A DNA stretch of 64,000 nucleotides from Oscheius sp. JU75 (GCA_037178855.1 JASJZC010000004.1:7440001-7504000), one strand, 5' to 3'; shown: positions 50,601-62,200, counted from the stretch's first letter. Numbers and translations: made by a program. The notes: generated by a model from the sequence alone, not told the origin.

Positions 50601-53600
50601 GTCCCGAAATGAATGACAACTCGCGAAATTCTGTAAATGTTCGAATAAAAAGGAGGCTAACAAAAAGTTTTCCGGGAAGAGGATTCGCCTGACCTCTAGC
50701 TTATCACTTTTATGCTCTAAGCCACTAGGTCATTTATGCAAAAGCGTATAAAGGCACAAAAAAACCGAAAGACTTAGGAAGTGAACGGATTTTCGAAAAG
50801 AGGATCCGATCCCCTGACCTCTAGATTATTGGCTCAAGCTATTAGCCACGAGGCTATTTAAATAAACTCACGTAGCCTGACAGAGAGCACTAGAGGTGAG
50901 CTTCAAGAGGACAGGAATTCGCTCGGACTGCTCCGCCTGGTCAAATTTCAAAAAAGAGGCCTAAAATAGGGTTGATTTAAAGGCAACAAACTTAAATTTT
51001 ACCTCGACCTGGAAGCACGAGTCGACCTTCTGCATATTGAGCGTAAATTCGTGTTTTTCAGACAAAGCTGCGGTCCATAGCTGCTCGATTTTTGACTCCT
51101 AAAATGCTGTTTTTGCGTAGAAAAATAGAAAATTATCTGCTCGGGACCGAGGTCGTATCTGTAAGGAGCATTGGGAGCTATTCCGGCCAGAATACTGGTC
51201 AAGGCTTTGGCCGTCTCAGGCTCCTTGGGGCAAAGCTGGAGACAGCACCAGACAAAGTCCTGAAATATGAAATTTCTGGGATCTTTTCAGCGCGTCCAAC
51301 TGCCAACATTTAGGCTATTTGAGTGACTATTTATTTTTGCTTCTGGTAAAGTTTTCGGTGGTTCGGACTTTCTAGCACTCGGTAATACTTCGGCAGGCGG
51401 CCTCCGTTCTTTTAAACGAATTTGCGCGCGCTTTTTCTTATTGGCGGAATTTTGATTTCTTGACATACCCACTGTTCTTCATCATTTTTGTTGGAATCGT
51501 TTTCGTTTTCCACAACTTTTTCTGCTCCAGAATTATCTTAGTCGTCCTTTAAGTTGACCGAACGAAGGAAGAATCCAATCTATTTTTCCACCTGCCTCAA
51601 AATAAAGTGCTTATTTACGACATTTTACAAGTTAATCTGTTGCTTACTCTATTTTGTCTTGAAACAATATTTTGGAGGGAGAAAACGTCAGATCCCGGCA
51701 GAAAATGATGAAGAACAACGAGGAATACCAAAATCGTCGACCTCGCCCCGTCCGAAAGTTAGACTATAAAGTATCGAAATTTTCCAGTTCTCTAACCCAA
51801 CCAAATAGTGAATTTTGGTGCGAAGAGAAGAGTGTATTAAGGACTTGAAAATTCGGCCATTAAAATGGTCAGTTACTTAGGAGTTCTTGGTGTAAGAGCT
51901 TCTCCAGCGTGTTTTTTTGTTCTTTGCTCCATATCTACCACAAACCCCCTCCCCAAAAACAAACCTTCACAGCCGCGGTCGTATAAGCTGCCCAGATGGC
52001 TTTTTGAAGCACAAATTGTCTGACAGTCCTTGGCAGTCCCTCGATAGCGAAACACCACAGCTGCAGGGCTTTGGGCATGTCACCACTCGTATAATAGACT
52101 CCAGCCATCTAAATCTTCATTTGGGGATATCAGAAGGCCAAAAACCTCGTTGACAACCTTCAGCTGCATCCTGGTACATTCGTACCGCTTGTACTGATTC
52201 ATGGCTGCCGAGAGGAGGTCAATCACGCCCGCATGGTTGACGATGAGTCTTTGCTGCAAAACTTTGTTATTTTGGGGAGAAAGGAGCACAGAAATAGATG
52301 AAAAAAACACAAAAATTTATTTATTATGCATTTACTATGCCGGGCTCTTAACCACTAGGCCATGAAGTTTTTCACAGAAAAACTGACCAGGAGGGCTGTT
52401 ACAGCAAACTGCTCGACTTCTGGAGTGGCGAGGGTCTCGTAGCCGACTCTCCAAGGGCGCTGACCGAGGAAGACCGGACTTGGAGCTAGAGGGTCGGGAG
52501 ATGGGTATGGGGTTGAGGGAGTGACTGAAAATTGTAATTTCATAATGTAAACAAAACTTGAAACTTTGAAACATCGTCCAAAAACCTCATCTGAGGAGAC
52601 TCATCTAGAGTTATTGTATGGGCCTGGAAGTTTTTAAAAAATCAAAATTTTTATTTTCTAACCTGTTGACCTCAAATTTTTTTTTCTAGGTTATTCTAGG
52701 TGATTAAAGCTATGGGACAAAGTTCGAGAGCAATTGGATAGACCCGAGCCGAGAAATGACAATTTTCAGTTTCCAAGAGCAAATGTCAAAACAACTGAAA
52801 AAAAAACGGCTGTAAACACGCTAAAACAGCGAAAATCTGCCAGTTTGAGACCGGGTTACTGTAATCTCCTCGCGAAACCTTTTAACTCCACCTTTAGAGA
52901 ATTAGCTCACTGCCGCTCTTCGTTGAAATTAGACTATAGCGCGCTGGCTTATGAATCGCAGCAACCTAGGTTCAATCCCAACCTGGGGCAAATTGTTGAA
53001 AATGCTTGCGAAGCCATCGGAGACGGCTGATACAGATTGAAACTTTGCCGTTTCTTAGGAAAATCAATCGTTTTTGGAAAACTATCAATTTTTTATATTT
53101 CATATGTTTCAGTCACGTCAGTTAGTGGCACCAGGAACAGTTATGCTCCTGATACTACCTCAGCTGGGCCTCTTCACTTTTTTTTTTACTTCTTATCAAC
53201 ATTTCTCTCGTCATTTGCTTATCAAAAATTTTAAAAACGAATGAAAATCCTACCCTGTTTGAGTTGCGCTATCTCGTTGTGTGCTTGCGAGTAGATTGTG
53301 GCTGCCAGCTCGAGATGAGCTCCCGGGTTCAGGGTCGGTAACGCTGTCAGTCCATCTGCCACGGCCTTCTCGAACAGTTTTGCGAAATTGTAACACTAAA
53401 ATACTGAATATTTTGGCGAGAAACAGGTCTGTAAACCTGTCTGGCCTTCCAGAGCTGATGCTCAATTGAGGCGAGCTGCGGCGTTGGATAGTTGCTCGGT
53501 TTCATGTTGAAAAAGTTCTGCTGATGCTTGCGCATCTGATTGATAGATTCGACGGCTGTGCTGTGCAGGAAAGACAGCTCACACCACTTAAGATTTATTC

Positions 53601-55009
53601 ATTTTAGAGCTAAAAAAAAGGTGATTTGCCTTATAGTTGAGGAGCCCGACGATGCTGCGCCACTCGAAGATGTTACTGTCCTCCCATTGATCCAGGGATT
53701 CCTTGCATTGCTCGTAAGCGAGACGGTAGTTCCTGTAAAAGATAATTGACGAATTCGTATGAATTCCGAGAGGTTGTGGATGTATAAACTGGTGATATAG
53801 CTGCTTTAGTCAATTTCCCATTGCAAAAAAAGATTTTGCAGAAATTTAGAGACCAAGCATGGCTTCTGGATAGTCCTTCAAGGTGATTCTCAATAATTTC
53901 CACTCAGAATGAATATATGGCTATTGCTACAAGTCGGGAACTCGAAAAATCCTCTTTATTGGATCCCGGTGCTGGAAAAACGACTCATGTCAGGGAGTCA
54001 ACTGCATCCCTGCCTTTAAAAACTTATGCGCGACCCCTAGAATGGGGTAGAAATAACAAGAAAGCTGTCCGGATCTCTACTGGATCGAATGTATCCAATT
54101 CTCTGGTCCTTACAGAAAAGAGGACTTTTACACTTTAAAAATTAGTAAAACTGAACCCTAAAGTGGAAAAAAACGAGAAATAAGGATTACCTCAACGCCG
54201 TATGAGTATCCTGTCTCAGCTCGGACAAGAAGGCCAGCTTGAAAAGTTGCCGCACAATCAAGGAGGGCGTATTGTTCGGAATTGAGCGGGCCCTGATGGC
54301 CCTGAGCTTCTGTTGATAAAATCCCTGCGCGAGCTCATGGAAAGCCCCTTCCAGCCTGTTGATATAGCCCTAAAATTTAGGTTTGGACCGAAATAGGTCA
54401 AGAAAACCCACGTGAAGATCATTACAGAGCATCGGGACAACAAAGAGCTGCCTCGGGCTGAGCTGACACGCATTGCAGAGGTCGTGAGCTCGCTCGGTAG
54501 CCAATGGATCGTCTGCCGGGGTTGGAGAGGTTCTAAAAAGCCATTTTCAATATTTTGTAGTGTCGGAACCTTTCTTGCAACAAGACCACAGCCAGACGGC
54601 TTCCTTGCCTGCAGCTAGCCCTGATACTTGCGCATTTACTCTCGGCCTCGGTCCGCTTCTCTGCCCAGGAGGCATGATCCCAGTCCAGGTCGAGGAAGAG
54701 GACAATCAGCGCCGGGACTTTGTCCAAATACTTTAGGGGCCAGTCATTGCGGATTATTCCTTGAAAAACACGCAATAATAAACAAAGTGAGGGATGGGAA
54801 CCTTTATCAGAGGCAAGAGCACGTTTTCCAGGCAAATCCAGCTCGCCTCGGACTAAACGAAGATTTAGGGGGAGTGAGGAGGGAGATCTGGTCGTGAAGG
54901 TCTCGGTCAGTGTCTTGTGGCTCTTCTTGTTGGCCGGATCCAGACCCGTGAGAAAGACAAGCTGCTTCGGCCTGCCGGATAGCCAGTCGCCGGCCTCTGC
55001 CGGATCCAT
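41663..55009 (-). CDS. trpp-11: TRAPPC11 (gryzun/foie gras) trafficking complex subunit
   Basis: Subunit of the TRAPP III complex, acting in ER-Golgi trafficking and autophagy. Exons in transcript order: 55009-54802, 54759-54570, 54532-54412, 54369-54191, 53732-53630, 53586-53437, 53395-53254, 52524-52388, 52253-52146, 52108-51965, 51259-51137, 51098-51003, 50960-50872, 50630-50522, 49845-49756, 49710-49472, 49215-49083, 47856-47689, 46919-46818, 46769-46715, 46669-46561, 43456-43237, 41782-41663 (TAA). Together 1044 residues, against 1133 in human. Matches include FLTGLDPANKKSH, VPALIVLFLDLDWD, LCNACQLS, FKLAFLSELRQDT, LGQRPWRVG, YYTSGDMPKALQL and C-terminal NFRLLP. Two introns are non-canonical: GC-AG (53587-53629) and apparent AT-AG (51099-51136). 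The end is about 30 residues short of the human end. Acceptor-like CTTGCAG lies 11 bases before the ATG. Confidence 0.93.
42098..42181. repeat. inverted repeat around GATACTCAGTCAA-type sequence
   Basis: TTGGCTGCGTAT (42098-42109) is the reverse complement of 42170-42181. It lies just upstream of the last TRAPPC11 exon (in its long penultimate intron). Related words GGATACTCAGTCAA and GCTGCGTATC recur near 42160, 42245, 42310, 43065 and 44090, and similar ones in a CBP intron near 9090-9420. Confidence 0.6.
44555..44625 (+). repeat. tRNA-like element in TRAPPC11 intron
   Basis: A-box-like CTTAGCGCAGTCGCTAAGAG and B-box-like TGGTTCGATCTTC, spaced as in a tRNA. It resembles, in opposite orientation, the element in the CBP intron near 3.8 kb (shared ACAGATCCAAAC). 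Stems are incomplete. Confidence 0.45.
45683..45893 (-). repeat. pair of tRNA-derived repeats in TRAPPC11 intron
   Basis: Inverted copies at 45683-45760 and 45821-45893 share GAGAAGAGGATCC/GGGAAGAGAATCC at one end and CTCTTAGCCA then ATTTGTGCAAAT at the other. The DNA between and around them (AAAAGCCGAAAGACTT) also recurs at the 50.7-kb pair, so the amplified unit is longer than the tRNA-like core. Confidence 0.65.
46940..47015 (+). repeat. tRNA-like element in TRAPPC11 intron
   Basis: TAAATGGCGCAGTGCCAAGTAGCG (A-box-like) is followed by AGGTTCAGATCCCGG (B-box-like). It shares the TAAATGG start with the recurrent family but has a different middle. Confidence 0.45.
47420..47492 (-). repeat. 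tRNA-like element, possible tRNA-Arg(ACG) pseudogene
   Basis: The minus strand reads TGGCGTAGTCGGCTAGC (strong A box), a 7-base loop TTACGAA flanked by AGA/TCT, and CGGGTTCGATCC (strong B box). The T-arm and acceptor stem do not pair properly, so a pseudogene or tRNA-derived repeat is more likely. Confidence 0.5.
50674..50864 (-). repeat. pair of tRNA-derived repeats in TRAPPC11 intron
   Basis: Inverted copies at 50674-50745 and 50797-50864 with the family ends GAAGAGGATTCG / GAAAAGAGGATCCGATC and TAAGCCACTAGGTCATTTATGCA / TTAGCCACGAGGCTATTTA. The spacer contains AAAACCGAAAGACTT as at the 45.8-kb pair. Confidence 0.65.
52337..52366 (-). repeat. fragment of the tRNA-derived repeat
   Basis: GGGCTCTTAACCACTAGGCCATG matches only the A-box end of the family. 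It lies in the 134-base TRAPPC11 intron between 52254 and 52387. Confidence 0.5.
52925..52992 (+). repeat. tRNA-like element in TRAPPC11 intron
   Basis: Contains TATAGCGCGCTGGCTTATGAATCGC and, after a short gap, CCTAGGTTCAATCCCAACC, a good B box with a partially pairing T stem. The 5' half is truncated or degenerate. Confidence 0.45.
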
Positions 55010-55186
55010 TTGAACTCGTACTGCAAGATGACGACTGTTTGGGAAGTCTGGACTCTGCGAAGACCAATATCCCAATGTGGATTTGAACCAGAAGCTACAA
55101 GAGTTAGTACAAAAGTAACAGTTTATTTTATATCCAGATGCGATAACAATAACGGTAGCCGCTCCGGACGATGAAGGTGCAGGCAC
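55010..55186 (-). promoter_or_regulatory. probable intercistronic region of an rps-29/TRAPPC11 operon
   Basis: Only 177 bases separate the rps-29 stop from the TRAPPC11 ATG. On the minus strand the order is stop, AATAAA (55127-55122), a spacer of about 100 bases, acceptor CTTGCAG ending at 55021, then ATG at 55009. This is the expected geometry for 3'-end formation coupled to SL2-type trans-splicing. Confidence 0.65.
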
Positions 55187-55574
55187 TCAGTCAAGCTGAA
55201 AATGGGAGAATGAGCTACAACTGGAGGAGAGCAACGAACCTTCTTAAATCCAATATCCTTAGCGTACTCACGGAAGCAACGACGGCACATGTCGAGTCCG
55301 TATTTGCGAATGAGACCGTGATGGTTAGAGCAGACACGGCTGAAAGTTAAGAATGTTATTCAATTTTGAACTACAAAACGATCGAGCGACTCTGCAGTCT
55401 TCGAATTGAATCGTCTATCTAGCAGCGCAACTAATGAAACGGTCACAAAGACCCGAACCAAGAAAAATTTGCCTGCATCGTGCTCAAACGAAAACAAAGG
55501 ATAGGAGCTTACCAGGAACGGGAACCAGGTCCGAATTTGCGAGGGTGCGAGAACCACAGCTGTGCGAATCCCAT
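55187..55574 (-). CDS. rps-29: 40S ribosomal protein S29 (uS14)
   Basis: Small-subunit ribosomal protein with a zinc-binding four-Cys motif. Exons in transcript order: 55574-55513, 55339-55240 and a 9-nt terminal exon 55195-55187 coding Leu-Asp-stop. The product is exactly 56 residues like other eukaryotic S29. Motifs: [43 protein letters not shown] and final LD. The second intron (55196-55239) is 44 nt. The third exon is required to restore the conserved KxLD end. AATAAA on the minus strand at 55122-55127 is followed about 100 bases later by the trans-splice-like acceptor of TRAPPC11, the layout of a nematode operon. Confidence 0.97.
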
Positions 55575-58500
55575 GTTGAGCGAGAAGCTTCTAAAAAGAT
55601 GATATTTAAGGGTGGAAATTGGTAGAGTGCAAGGGAAAAGCTTTGCGAGTCGATAAACCGATGAATTTTGGAAGAAAAACGAACGAAAAGCATGGAAAAA
55701 AATGGAAAGAAGGCTAGCAGAAACGTTGACAATAAAAAGTCCATTCTAGAGCGATTTTCTGGGCTATTTTTACGCGAATTTTTCGTGTGAGCCTATTTCA
55801 TGTGATCTGACTAGCTTTTTGCGACGAAAAACAGCCAAGTTTCAGCACAAATGAAACAAAACAACGTGGAGAAAGTTAGGAAAAGAAGAAAAGGCCGCTG
55901 CAAGCTGGAAACTCGGTGCAGTGAATTACGGTAGACAAAATTGATCGACAGGCAATTCGTCGCGGGACCCGCGACTCCGATTTGAGCGCGAATTCGAAGA
56001 GCCTGTGGGGTTTCGGGGGAGGCGTGGCCTTCGTCCCCAACATATTCTCTCCCCTTGGTTGTCGTCGTCGTCGTCCGTGTCTCATCGTCCAATCAGCCAA
56101 AGAAGAAGAGGACCCTCGCAGCCGTATCACTTAGCAGTTCATGGGAGACCATCTTTCCACACTTGACACCCCCCTCTGAAGAGTATCTCCCTGTCCTTCT
56201 GATAAGGAGCCTCTTCGAGCATGTGGGCTACAGGCGCAGCTGTTTGCACCCCCGTCTACCGCATTCTCGCCACATGCTGTCCAATAGCTAGGAGACCGAA
56301 CCCGGTACAGAGGGTAAGTCGATTGAAGAAGTTCCACAGCTCTCCTCCTTCTCCACCTGCCTCAATACAACACTTTTAAACCATTTAATAGCTCCAGTGA
56401 ACTGAAAAATCGTGGTATTGATCCTAATTTACCCTAGAAACTTGGATTTTTGATCCTAGCAACAGTTATGGCTTGCATAGAAATTGACTCCAGTCACCGG
56501 TTTTTACCCTCATTTTCAGCAATTTTCTGGGTATTTCTTGCGGAAAATGGTCAGTTTTCTGCTGAATTTTGCTAGGAAAGGCGAGTATAATGTTTCGGAA
56601 CAAGAAGAATAGAATAAAATTTTTCCCACTGTGAGACCAAGTTTCAGCGACTTCATGGAATTTTCTGGTGGAATTCGCTCAAGTTTGATATTGATTTTGA
56701 ATGGAAAAGCATACGATTGCATTTGGACACGGCCAATTATGAAAACCAGGCTTTTTAACATGTTGTAGGTGCAAAGCTAGAGCAAAACCCCGGCCTCTCT
56801 CGAGCTTTAGCGGCGAAAAACCCTTGATGAGTCCACAAAACGCGAGTCCTCCTTTTTCTTTGCCAGCAGCACTGCAATTGAGCCAAATTACGAGGCTCGA
56901 CCGCCATGGGCTCTTCTAATTTGGGTCGTCAATCACACACAAAAGGACGACGTGTTTCTCCCGTCACCTTTTGTCCTGAATACGAAATTTCTTCGATTTT
57001 ATGACACCAACACACACTCGCCTTCGATCGAATTTCCCGCTTATCACAGGCCTTTTTGGTCGTTTCCCAGACGCGAAAAGCCCCTCTCCCTCTCTTTTTT
57101 TATTTCGATTGTTTGTGGCTCTTCTTGGGCCTATTTAGCCATTCTAATGACTCTCTTTATCGTCTAATTCTGTTTTCGGCCTGGTTGCCTATCGTGTTGG
57201 GCAGGCAAAAAAGGGAAGCAGCCCCGGTCGGAAGTCTGATCCCCTCAATCTGTTAGCAGGAAGATCTTGAGACGAGAGAGGGGCTTCCGCACTGAATCAG
57301 TCACACAGAAAATCCCTTTTTGATCCGAGAGAGAGCTGTTTATAATTGAAAACGGTCGGTGGACAACAACATTGACCCCCGAGGCTGCTATTCAACAAGT
57401 TTTTCAAGCAGGATCCCATGCATTCTACAAATCTTTGCCTGCCCAAACTGAAAACAAAGTTTTTAGAGAAAAAAGAGCGAGAAAGGGGGCGAACAAGTAG
57501 TATAAGATATAGACTAGGAACTGGATAAACGGTTACGATAGTTTCTGAAGTACGTAATTTTGCGTATGCGTTTTACGCGGGGATTCAAACTCAAGAAATA
57601 CTGAGAGCAGTTTTAGCATTGAAAAATGTATTTTGATCCGAAACATACGAAAAAAACGAGCAATGGTTCCCAAGCCATTTTTATCTCCCAAAACGTCATT
57701 TTCAGCTCTGGTCAAGTTCTACAATTGTAGGCTGGGCTAAGGGCTACAACTTTGCTGAGCCTGAAATAGTTAGAATTTCGGTTTATGGGGTCGAAAAATG
57801 TCATGCAAGTGACATTACCAGTCAAAAGACTAGACTTTTGATATTCCTGAGATTGATCCTATAATCGTTCCCGGAAAAAAAGGCTCGAGAAACATGAAAA
57901 GTTCGTAAATGGAGGGGTGATAATCCTCTCCGGACACGCACACTTTCCATAGGAATCAATGAAAGGACAGATAATGAGACGACCTTACCTATGAAAAGAT
58001 TGTAATGGGAATAGTGGGGTTTTTTCTCTGGAAGGGACATGGACAGAGACAGAGACAGGATCTCTTCCCTATGCATGGGACTTCTATCAGTCTTCCCCTG
58101 TCCTTCTCTCGAAATGGAAACTCTCCTCTCCTGGCTCAGAGCCATCCTCCCAGAAGGCTTCCTAGAGGTATTTTCGGCTTACTGTAGGCCCCCAAAACCT
58201 AATAGGAGGTAGACATGTCCATTTCCGTTTCCTCGTCTCCTCGTTGCGACAGCTCCCTGACGGGAGCACTCGAAAAAATTGCGCGCTTCTTGTGTCTCCG
58301 GGAGCCCACGTCAGCTTGCAGCTCTCCTCCCCTCTACTCTCTGGTCGCCGTAAAATGACGGAATTACGAGCAGGAAAACGGGGGACTGATCCGTCCTTTC
58401 GGAGGGGCAAGAGGAGGAGGATGTTTTGGCATAAAAATTCACATGCATAATTGAGTGGAGAGAGGCAGAGAGACAGAATTTTGTAGTCGTTTTCTTTTTC

Positions 58501-59214
58501 ACTTCCATTAAATCCAAGTTCATAGCGACCCAGATCCGAAGGCGGTAATGGGTCGAAGGGCTGATTAATTGGCACAGCTGGAGGGAATGTACACATTGTT
58601 TGACACAGATCAGTTTTTGTTGAGCTATTCTCGAGGGAGAGACAGTTACAGAGAGAGATGGAGATATAAAGAAACAGAGAAAGAGAGAGAGAGAGACAGA
58701 GAGAAAGAGAGACAAAGAGACGGAAAACCAGAGAGATACATAGGCAGAGAGACAGTGACACTGACAGAAAGTATGTCCCTGTATATTACATCACCCATTT
58801 TTCATGTACCCTCAAAAACCAATAGAAAGTTCTAATTGCAAAACGGATTGTCCGGTGTAAGGACCCCTTATAACCATGTCTTCTTTCCTTTTCTAATTTT
58901 CTAAAACCATTCTTCTCCCGTCAAAATGTCTGAAGAGGCCTTTTTTGTTTTATTACAGGAAAATATGGGATTGAAGGCGAGTTGAAGCTCCTAATCTCAT
59001 GATAAATGGCTGTCATTATTGACGGGAGTAGTAAACACTACCTGTAGGAACGGGCCGCTTGAATCACTGTTTTCTAGTCGAAAATGTGGTTTTTCAACAA
59101 AATAATGTTCCGTAAAGTTGTAGCCCAATTCAAACCCAACAACTTTGCAGAACATCTTTTCCTGAAAAATGTCATTTTCGACCTGAAATTACGGTACTTA
59201 CTAGTATCTTTCAG
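55575..59214. other. 3.6-kb region without an assigned gene
   Basis: Upstream of rps-29 (-) and of the first identified synaptotagmin exon (+). The rps-29 promoter lies here; a CCAAT sequence (CCAATCAGCC) is at about 56088. The missing 5' exons of the synaptotagmin gene (start codon and transmembrane segment) probably lie here or nearby, but I could not identify them. A GAGAGACAGA-type tract occupies about 58630-58765. None of the open frames has coding character I trust. Confidence 0.4.
58630..58765. repeat. degenerate GAGAGACAGA tract
   Basis: About 135 bases of GAGAGACAG/GAGAGAAAGA words. It belongs to the window-wide class of purine-rich degenerate tracts. Confidence 0.8.
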
Positions 59215-62200
59215 TACCAGGCAGCAACTCCGAAAGGACCTCAAATTGGCCTGCCGCCACTCTCTTCCAAGACAATCTCCGTCCAGCCTCAGGTATTTTC
59301 TTGCTTTATACTGGAAAATGGCTTGAATATTTGGTATTTTGATCACAAAAGGGGAGAGAAATTGTGTGAGTTTTATTTCTCAGGCCTCGGAAGAGTATTC
59401 GCCCAGGACCATCGAGAGTCCTTTGGAAGAGGTACAGAGATGTTCCTAGAGAATGTTGTCCGCTTTCTGTTTATTTTTCTTTGTTAACTTGCTCGAAAAT
59501 ACTCTCTAACTGAAGCACATTTTACCCATTTTCTAGTTCCTGAAAACCTAGAATTGAGATTTTGCCCACTATTTCGGAAAGATACGGCGAGATTTTTTTT
59601 GTAGAACTTTGTAGAACTTGATCTGGGCTACAGCTTTTTAACACATGAAAAACTATAACGATTACGTTTTCGGCTGTTAAATAGGGTAAGAAAATCGTAT
59701 TTCTGTTAGAGAGACCGGAACGTAACCTATTTTCTGTCCAACTCGCATGGAACAATACTTTATAGTTTTTGTAATTTTTCTCATCAAATTTTCAGTATTT
59801 TCAGGCCGACTTTATCGAAGAGACCAAAGGATACGGCGAGATTCACTTCCGTCTGGACTATGACTTCGCCCAGAGCAAGGTCTGTCAAATTGTTCCTGAC
59901 ACATCAGGCGCGAAAACACAATATTCGTTGATTTGACGGGAACCAATGCTCTTGGAGACATTTTCCTCGCTTCCGGGGACCGAAAAGTCGCAACTTATTT
60001 CTGAATTAATTCGCATCCCCGGAGGCAGAGAGACGGAGAGGGAGGAAGACGTAGTGACGCGGGGCCTAGATTAGCCAGAGCCGGAAATTGCTCAACGGAG
60101 AGAGAGAGCGAGTATCACATCTCCCTTTCTGAGAAACCAGAAAACATTGGTGGAAGGGAACAGAGAGACTTAGAGACAAAGAGATAGAGAGACAGAGAGA
60201 CACAAAACGACAGAGTCAGAGACACAGGGAGACGGTAACAGATAAACGAGAGACAAACAGACAGGGTGACAGCGAGACAGGTACAGTAAGATAGAAGGTG
60301 AAGAAGCAAAGAGACAGTTAGACAGTATCTTTTATTTTCAGCTCTCGGTCACGATTGTCGGAGCTTCCGGCCTTCCAGCAATGGATCGAAACGGCATGTC
60401 CGATCCCTATGTCAAGTTATGCATCATGCCGGAAAGGAAGCAGAAATATGAGACGAAGATCATGCGAAATACGCTCAACCCGGTCTACCATGAGACCTTT
60501 CTCTTCAGTGTGAGTCTTTTTTCGCATACTCTCTGGGATAAATGCACCCCCAGCATCTTGATTGCAACGTGAATTCCCAGTTGGGCAGTCTCATCACGCA
60601 GCTCTTTATCGCCTCTTCAAATTCGAACGCAGTTAGTGAGGGACCAAAGAGTCCGAAAAAGGTCGAAAGAGACATTTTTGGATAATACAAAAAATCGGTT
60701 TTCCGGATTCAAATCCGGGTCGTTCAAAAAAGGAGGAAGTTCAGCCTCCGAAACTGGAAGTAGATATCCGAGGTACCGTCAGTATTCAGATCCCCTTCAA
60801 CGAGCTCCAGTCGAAGACTCTCAGCCTGACAGTCTACGACTATGACCGTCTGTCCAAAGACGACAAGATGGGTCAGCTGTCTGTGGCACTTGACTCCGTG
60901 GACTTTGGAACGACAAACGATTTGACTCGACGGCTTCAGAAGCCGGAAAACGATGATGACGTGAGTCTTCAAGAGGGGGTCTTCTTCTCAAAGAGGATTA
61001 TGAGCCTTAATTCACGCATGACCAGTTCCTCGACTCTCAATAAGCGTCAATTTGCGATGGGGATAGGAAAGAGAAATTTGGTACGGGGACTGAGACAACG
61101 AGACACAGAGACATAACTTTTCTTTTCCAGAGAGATTCCCGCCTCGGAGACATTTGTTTCTCGACCAGATATCGTCCAGCTACGGGTACTGTGACTCTCA
61201 CCATTATGGAGGCCAGAAATTTGAAGAAAATGGATCTCGGCGGCACTTCTGGTACTCTCAGAGTAACTTTCTTGTTAAACCCTGTTTGAGATCCCTACGT
61301 GAAGATCTACCTCTACCACGGTCGGAAACTTATGAGCAAGAAGAAGACCTCGAGAAAATACAAGACCCTCAATCCGTACTACAACGAGAGCTTCCAATTC
61401 AAAATTGAACCCAATATGATGGAGGTATTGGCCCCTTTCACCAAGAAAATAACATGTCATTTTCAGAAAGTTCATCTGGTAAGAGTTCACTTCTACGTCT
61501 TTGCAGGAGGGATATTCCAATTCAGTCCTTTTTAAGTATTGAGGGGACAAAGTTGCTTTCTAGTTATTAGTTTGGCTGTACTTGAGATTCCCCTAATGTG
61601 ATTGACAAACATTGTTTCAGATCATTTTGTTCAGAAGACTAGAATATGTAGGTTGTTTTTTTGGAAGACATCATTTTTCGGCTCGCGATGTTCTGCAAAG
61701 CTGTAGAGCCGATCAAAATATACAACTTTGCTGAACATCACTAAGCTTGAAAATTGGGTCTTGGCTCGGGGAAATGCATCGGAATTGTTAAAGTCCCATG
61801 CCCATATACACCCTATGCCTACAACCCAGTTTTAACCGCCTGTCTCGCCCCGATGGCCGAGTTGTCTAAGGCACCAGAAGTAGACGACCCGGGGTTCGGA
61901 ACACGGCTTTGGGAAAATCCCTTTTTGTTTAGTTTTTACCTCGTTCACTACAGTTAAGAATTCAAAGCGTTGCAGTCATCTAGGGTTCAAAGCCCAGAGA
62001 CAGAGACAAAGTCAGCAAGTGTTCCTGCATCAATGACCAACATTCCGTCTTCAGGTAATTTCCGTCTGGGACTATGACAAGATGTCAAAGAACGACTTCA
62101 TTGGCGAGGTCACACTGGCCTCGAGGGAACTGAACCTAACACAGGTAAGAGAGTCAGCTCTGTCCTCTTCCAGCGGCAATTATGAGCCAAAGGGCAATTA

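Noticed and set aside
51092-51313. Plus-strand frame across TRAPPC11 exons
   Set aside because: It is antisense to two homology-supported exons and spans a splice acceptor without any signal of its own.
55010-55186. Upstream extension of the TRAPPC11 frame with an ATG at 55186
   Set aside because: The open stretch overlaps the rps-29 3' UTR and polyadenylation signal and lies upstream of the acceptor at 55021. The family N-terminus fits the ATG at 55009.
56952-57167. Possible missing synaptotagmin 5' exon with a hydrophobic segment
   Set aside because: The frame ends in a stop, has no donor in the right phase and sits in low-complexity T-rich DNA.
58162-58761. A 199-codon minus-strand frame rich in Ser/Leu/Cys
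   Set aside because: Its N-terminal half is translation of the TCTCTG repeat tract. The rest lacks splice or codon support.
61845-61912. Functional tRNA-Leu gene
   Set aside because: The 5' half is excellent, but the anticodon arm, variable arm, T arm and acceptor closure fail by eye. Kept as a tRNA-like repeat.
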